A stretch of 64,000 nucleotides of DNA from Bradyrhizobium iriomotense. Lineage in GTDB: Bacteria > Pseudomonadota > Alphaproteobacteria > Rhizobiales > Xanthobacteraceae. A program made the position numbers and the translations under genes. Each line of letters opens with the position of its first letter. The stretch's first letter is position 1. The notes under the pieces are model-generated. The model ran no database searches. It worked only from the letters and a program-made list of their open reading frames with translations, and was not told the origin of the DNA. The DNA lies in assembly GCF_030160715.1 (NCBI RefSeq), contig NZ_BSOW01000021.1, forward strand, positions 1-64,000, read 5' to 3'. This document shows positions 61,499 through 64,000 of this stretch, in pieces.

Positions 61499-62434
61499 TC
61501 ATCCCCACGGTCCGCGCGAGGACGAGCGGCCCCATGGACTTTGCGGCGGATAGTTTTCGTTGGCGCCGAGCGACGGCGCTGCGTTCGCGCCGAGCTCGGC
61601 CGCGAGCTGCCGGAGCGCATCGATGCGGTTCTGCGTCGAGGGATGGGTGGCGAAGAGATTGTCGACGCCGTGGCCCGACAGCGGATTGATGATGAACATG
61701 TGCGCCGTCGCGGGATTGCGTTCGGCGTCGAAGTTCGGCACCTGATGCGCGGCATTCTCGATCTTGACCAGCGCGGATGCGAGCCACATCGGCTGGCCGA
61801 CGATGCGTCCGCCGAGATCGTCGGCAGCATATTCGCGGGTGCGGCTGATCGCCATCTGCACCAGCATGGCGCCCAATGGCGCGAGGATCATCATCAGGAT
61901 CGAGCTGACGATGCCGGGGCCGGAATTGTTGTCGCGATGGCCGCCGAAGAACATGCCGAACTGCGCCAGCATGGAGATCGCGCCCGCAATCGTCGCGGTG
62001 ATGGTCATCAACAGCGTGTCGTGGTTTTTGACGTGGGCAAGCTCATGCGCGATCACGCCGGCGAGCTCCTCGCGGCTGAGCTGATGCATCAAGCCGGTGG
62101 TGACGGCCACCGCGGCATTCTGCGGATTGCGGCCCGTGGCGAACGCGTTGGGCTGCGCCTCGTCCATCACGAACACGCGCGGCATCGGTAGCCCCGCACG
62201 GCCCGCAAGCTCGGCGACGATGCCGACGAGTTCCGGCGCGCTGGCGCGGTCGACCTCATGGGCGCCGTACATCGAGAGCACCATGCGGTCGGAGTTCCAG
62301 TAGGTGAAGAGATTGGTCGCCGCCGCGATTACCAGCGCGATCATGGCCCCTGTGGCGCCGCCGATGAGATAGCCGACGCCCATGAACAGGGCAGTGAGGC
62401 CTGCGAGCAGCAAAGCGGTACGGAAATAGTTCAT
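61499..62434 (-). CDS. htpX: Membrane metalloprotease HtpX (M48)
   Basis: 311 aa. Two N-terminal helices, then HELAHVKNHD (zinc HExxH) with the third ligand in SRTREYAADDLGG. A second helix pair (TITATIAGAISMLAQFGMFF and SSILMMILAPLGAML) splits the domain as in HtpX. It degrades damaged membrane proteins. The C-terminal tail (QSPWGRSSSRGPWG) is typical of rhizobial forms. Confidence 0.95.
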   Translation of the reverse strand: MNYFRTALLLAGLTALFMGVGYLIGGATGAMIALVIAAATNLFTYWNSDRMVLSMYGAHEVDRASAPELVGIVAELAGRAGLPMPRVFVMDEAQPNAFATGRNPQNAAVAVTTGLMHQLSREELAGVIAHELAHVKNHDTLLMTITATIAGAISMLAQFGMFFGGHRDNNSGPGIVSSILMMILAPLGAMLVQMAISRTREYAADDLGGRIVGQPMWLASALVKIENAAHQVPNFDAERNPATAHMFIINPLSGHGVDNLFATHPSTQNRIDALRQLAAELGANAAPSLGANENYPPQSPWGRSSSRGPWG

Positions 62435-62721
62435 CGCCGTCTCCCTGGCCGGCCAGGGCGACCGCCTTTGGCCGGCGCCCTCGACGTAGGAACGCAGCTG
62501 GCCACCGCAAGGCCATCCCGGTGCGTCGCCGGGCCGCGGCGAAAGGGCGCGAGCAACGTTTCCACCGTCGCTAAAGCTTGACCGGCATTTGCCCAAAAAC
62601 ACACGCTGGGGTTTAGAGGATTGGAAAGCGCAGCTTCGGCTTAATCGGCGTCAGCCGGGCACGCCGAGCGGTCCTTGCGCATTAACCGGTTCCGCCTGCA
62701 CCCGTCAGCAAGGTGACTGCC

Positions 62722-64000
62722 ATGATGGACCGCTCTCGCACCGCTTCCGTCGACGACGCATCCTCCGCTCACAGCACGAAAGGTGACGCCAAGGGCCTGC
62801 AACGGACCTTGCAGGAGGAGCTGTTTGCCCATGAGGAACACAGCCCCGGGCCGGATGCCCGGACGGAGCCTCCGGAACCGGCCTGGCACTGGCCGCATTT
62901 GCGGCGCGGAGCGAAGATCGCCTTGGGGCTTGCCATCATCGCCGTGTTCGGCTGGCTGCCGCTGCGCGCAATGTGGCAGAATTCCAGCGTCGAGGCCGTG
63001 CTGAACTCCCGCCTCGTCACCCTGCGCGCGCCGATCGGGGGGCGCGTGGCCGCCGCCACCCCCCTCAAGGACCAGGCCAGGCTCGAGGCCGGCACCGTCG
63101 TGCTGCGCGTGGTGAACTCGCGCAGCGATCGCACGCGGCTCGACGATCTCCGACGGCAGAAGTTGCGCCTGGAGAACGAGCGGCCGAGCATCGCCGCCAA
63201 GCTCGCCACGGCGCAGACCGCGCAAGCGGACCTGGCGCGGCAGGCCGCGCAGTTCAGGGACGGGCGCGTGCTCCAGCTCGAAGCGCGCATCGCCGAGATC
63301 CAGACCTCTATCGAGGCGGCGGCAGCGCGACGCGAGGAGGCCAGCGCCGCCGTCGACCGCGCCTCGTCGCTCGCCAAGACCGGCAACGTCTCCACTGTCG
63401 AGCTCGCGCGGTTGACGCGCGAGCTTTCGGTGGCCCAGCAAACCGAGCTCGGCGCGCGCAAGCGGCTCGATGCAGCCAAGGTCGAGCTGACCGCGGCGAA
63501 AGCCGGCTCGTTCCTCGGCGACAGCTACAACGACCGACCGAGCTCGGTGCAGCGCGAGGAGGAGATGCGCCAGCGCGCGCATGATCTCGAGGCGGATCTG
63601 GCGCGCATCGATACCGAGATCACCTGGCTCGGCAACGAGCTCATCGTCGAGGAGGTCCGCTTCGCCGATCTCTCCGAGGCCGACATCAAGACCCCGGTGG
63701 CGGGCCGCGTCTGGGAGATGATGACCGCGCCGGGCGAGGACGTGCAGGCCGGCCAGCCCCTGCTCAAGGTGCTCGATTGCAGCGGCGCCGTGATCACGGC
63801 CAACGTCACCGAGAGCGTCTATAACCGCCTTCAGCTTGGCGACCACGCCACGTTCGAGCCCAATGACGGCGCCGAGCCGATCGCCGGCACCGTCGTCAAT
63901 CTCACCGGCGCTGCCGGCGCGCCCGCCAATCTCGCCATCAATCCCGATGCGCTGAGCAAGGAGCCCTATCGCGTGACGGTGGCGATCGGCGATGCCGACG
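62722..64000 (+). CDS. HlyD-type membrane fusion protein (BgsB-like), second copy, cut by window edge
   Basis: About 426 codons visible, open to the right edge. MMDRSRTASVDDASS, a membrane helix (GAKIALGLAIIAVFGWLPL), lipoyl-like halves (VLNSRLVTLRAPIGG and ADIKTPVAGRVWEMM) and the coiled coil are close to the fusion protein at 28192-29571. Shared blocks include SFLGDSYNDRPSSVQREEEMRQRA and YNRLQLGDHATFEPNDG. It probably precedes a second synthase gene just outside the window. Confidence 0.88.
   Translation, partial: MMDRSRTASVDDASSAHSTKGDAKGLQRTLQEELFAHEEHSPGPDARTEPPEPAWHWPHLRRGAKIALGLAIIAVFGWLPLRAMWQNSSVEAVLNSRLVTLRAPIGGRVAAATPLKDQARLEAGTVVLRVVNSRSDRTRLDDLRRQKLRLENERPSIAAKLATAQTAQADLARQAAQFRDGRVLQLEARIAEIQTSIEAAAARREEASAAVDRASSLAKTGNVSTVELARLTRELSVAQQTELGARKRLDAAKVELTAAKAGSFLGDSYNDRPSSVQREEEMRQRAHDLEADLARIDTEITWLGNELIVEEVRFADLSEADIKTPVAGRVWEMMTAPGEDVQAGQPLLKVLDCSGAVITANVTESVYNRLQLGDHATFEPNDGAEPIAGTVVNLTGAAGAPANLAINPDALSKEPYRVTVAIGDAD

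Overview
The window is chromosomal DNA from a GC-rich alphaproteobacterium, most likely a Bradyrhizobium. Evidence: a fused cytochrome b/c1 gene behind the Rieske gene (the fbcFH arrangement known from Bradyrhizobium japonicum), a rhizobial trp leader with tandem Trp codons in front of trpE, and several intergenic palindromes of types I associate with Bradyrhizobium. No rRNA, tRNA, CRISPR array, IS element or phage gene was seen.

Layout. 0-15.9 kb is mostly housekeeping: 5' end of trpE with attenuator, dienelactone hydrolase, bc1 complex (fbcF-fbcH), trmL, queE-queD, hemF and a HAD phosphatase, a DUF2158 protein with an acidic tail, a DUF2157/GDYXXLXY membrane pair, and an overlapping minus-strand run (DUF1285, CoA pyrophosphatase, DUF6111, cca, TSUP permease). 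16.1-23.0 kb is a MoxR-DUF58-DUF4159-glutaminase-like membrane operon, probably a cell-envelope system. 23.1-26.1 kb is a probable Zur-controlled unit: a perfect 21-bp palindrome, a DUF2946 protein and a ZnuD-like TonB receptor. 26.2-29.6 kb is a synthase/membrane-fusion-protein operon resembling the bgsBA mixed-linkage beta-glucan system, here with a PilZ domain. A paralogue of the fusion protein opens at the right edge (62.7 kb).

32.0-37.1 kb is a TetR-divergent operon: sugar isomerase, Gfo/Idh/MocA dehydrogenase and a complete polar-amino-acid-type ABC importer. 37.2-47.6 kb is an acid-sugar or hydroxy-acid catabolic region: OtnK and OtnC, an isopropylmalate-dehydrogenase-like enzyme, a one-cysteine Asp/Glu-racemase-like protein, RraA, a Tat-exported lactonase-type amidohydrolase, an Ldh2 dehydrogenase, two MFS transporters and a GntR regulator with an apparent second winged helix. 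Three 28-bp inverted repeats, one before each transcription unit, look like the regulator's operators. This is the best candidate for an undescribed system in the window.

48.2-53.1 kb is a glycan-modification locus with a duplicated GT-C-like membrane protein and GT2 pair; the second GT2 copy survives only as a 36-codon remnant. 53.4-62.4 kb returns to scattered genes: NUDIX, phosphoesterase, DUF4170, isocitrate lyase with a divergent ScfR/RamB-like regulator, a histone-H1-like protein, a TPR protein and htpX.

Product names come from reading the translations and recognising family motifs; no database search was possible.
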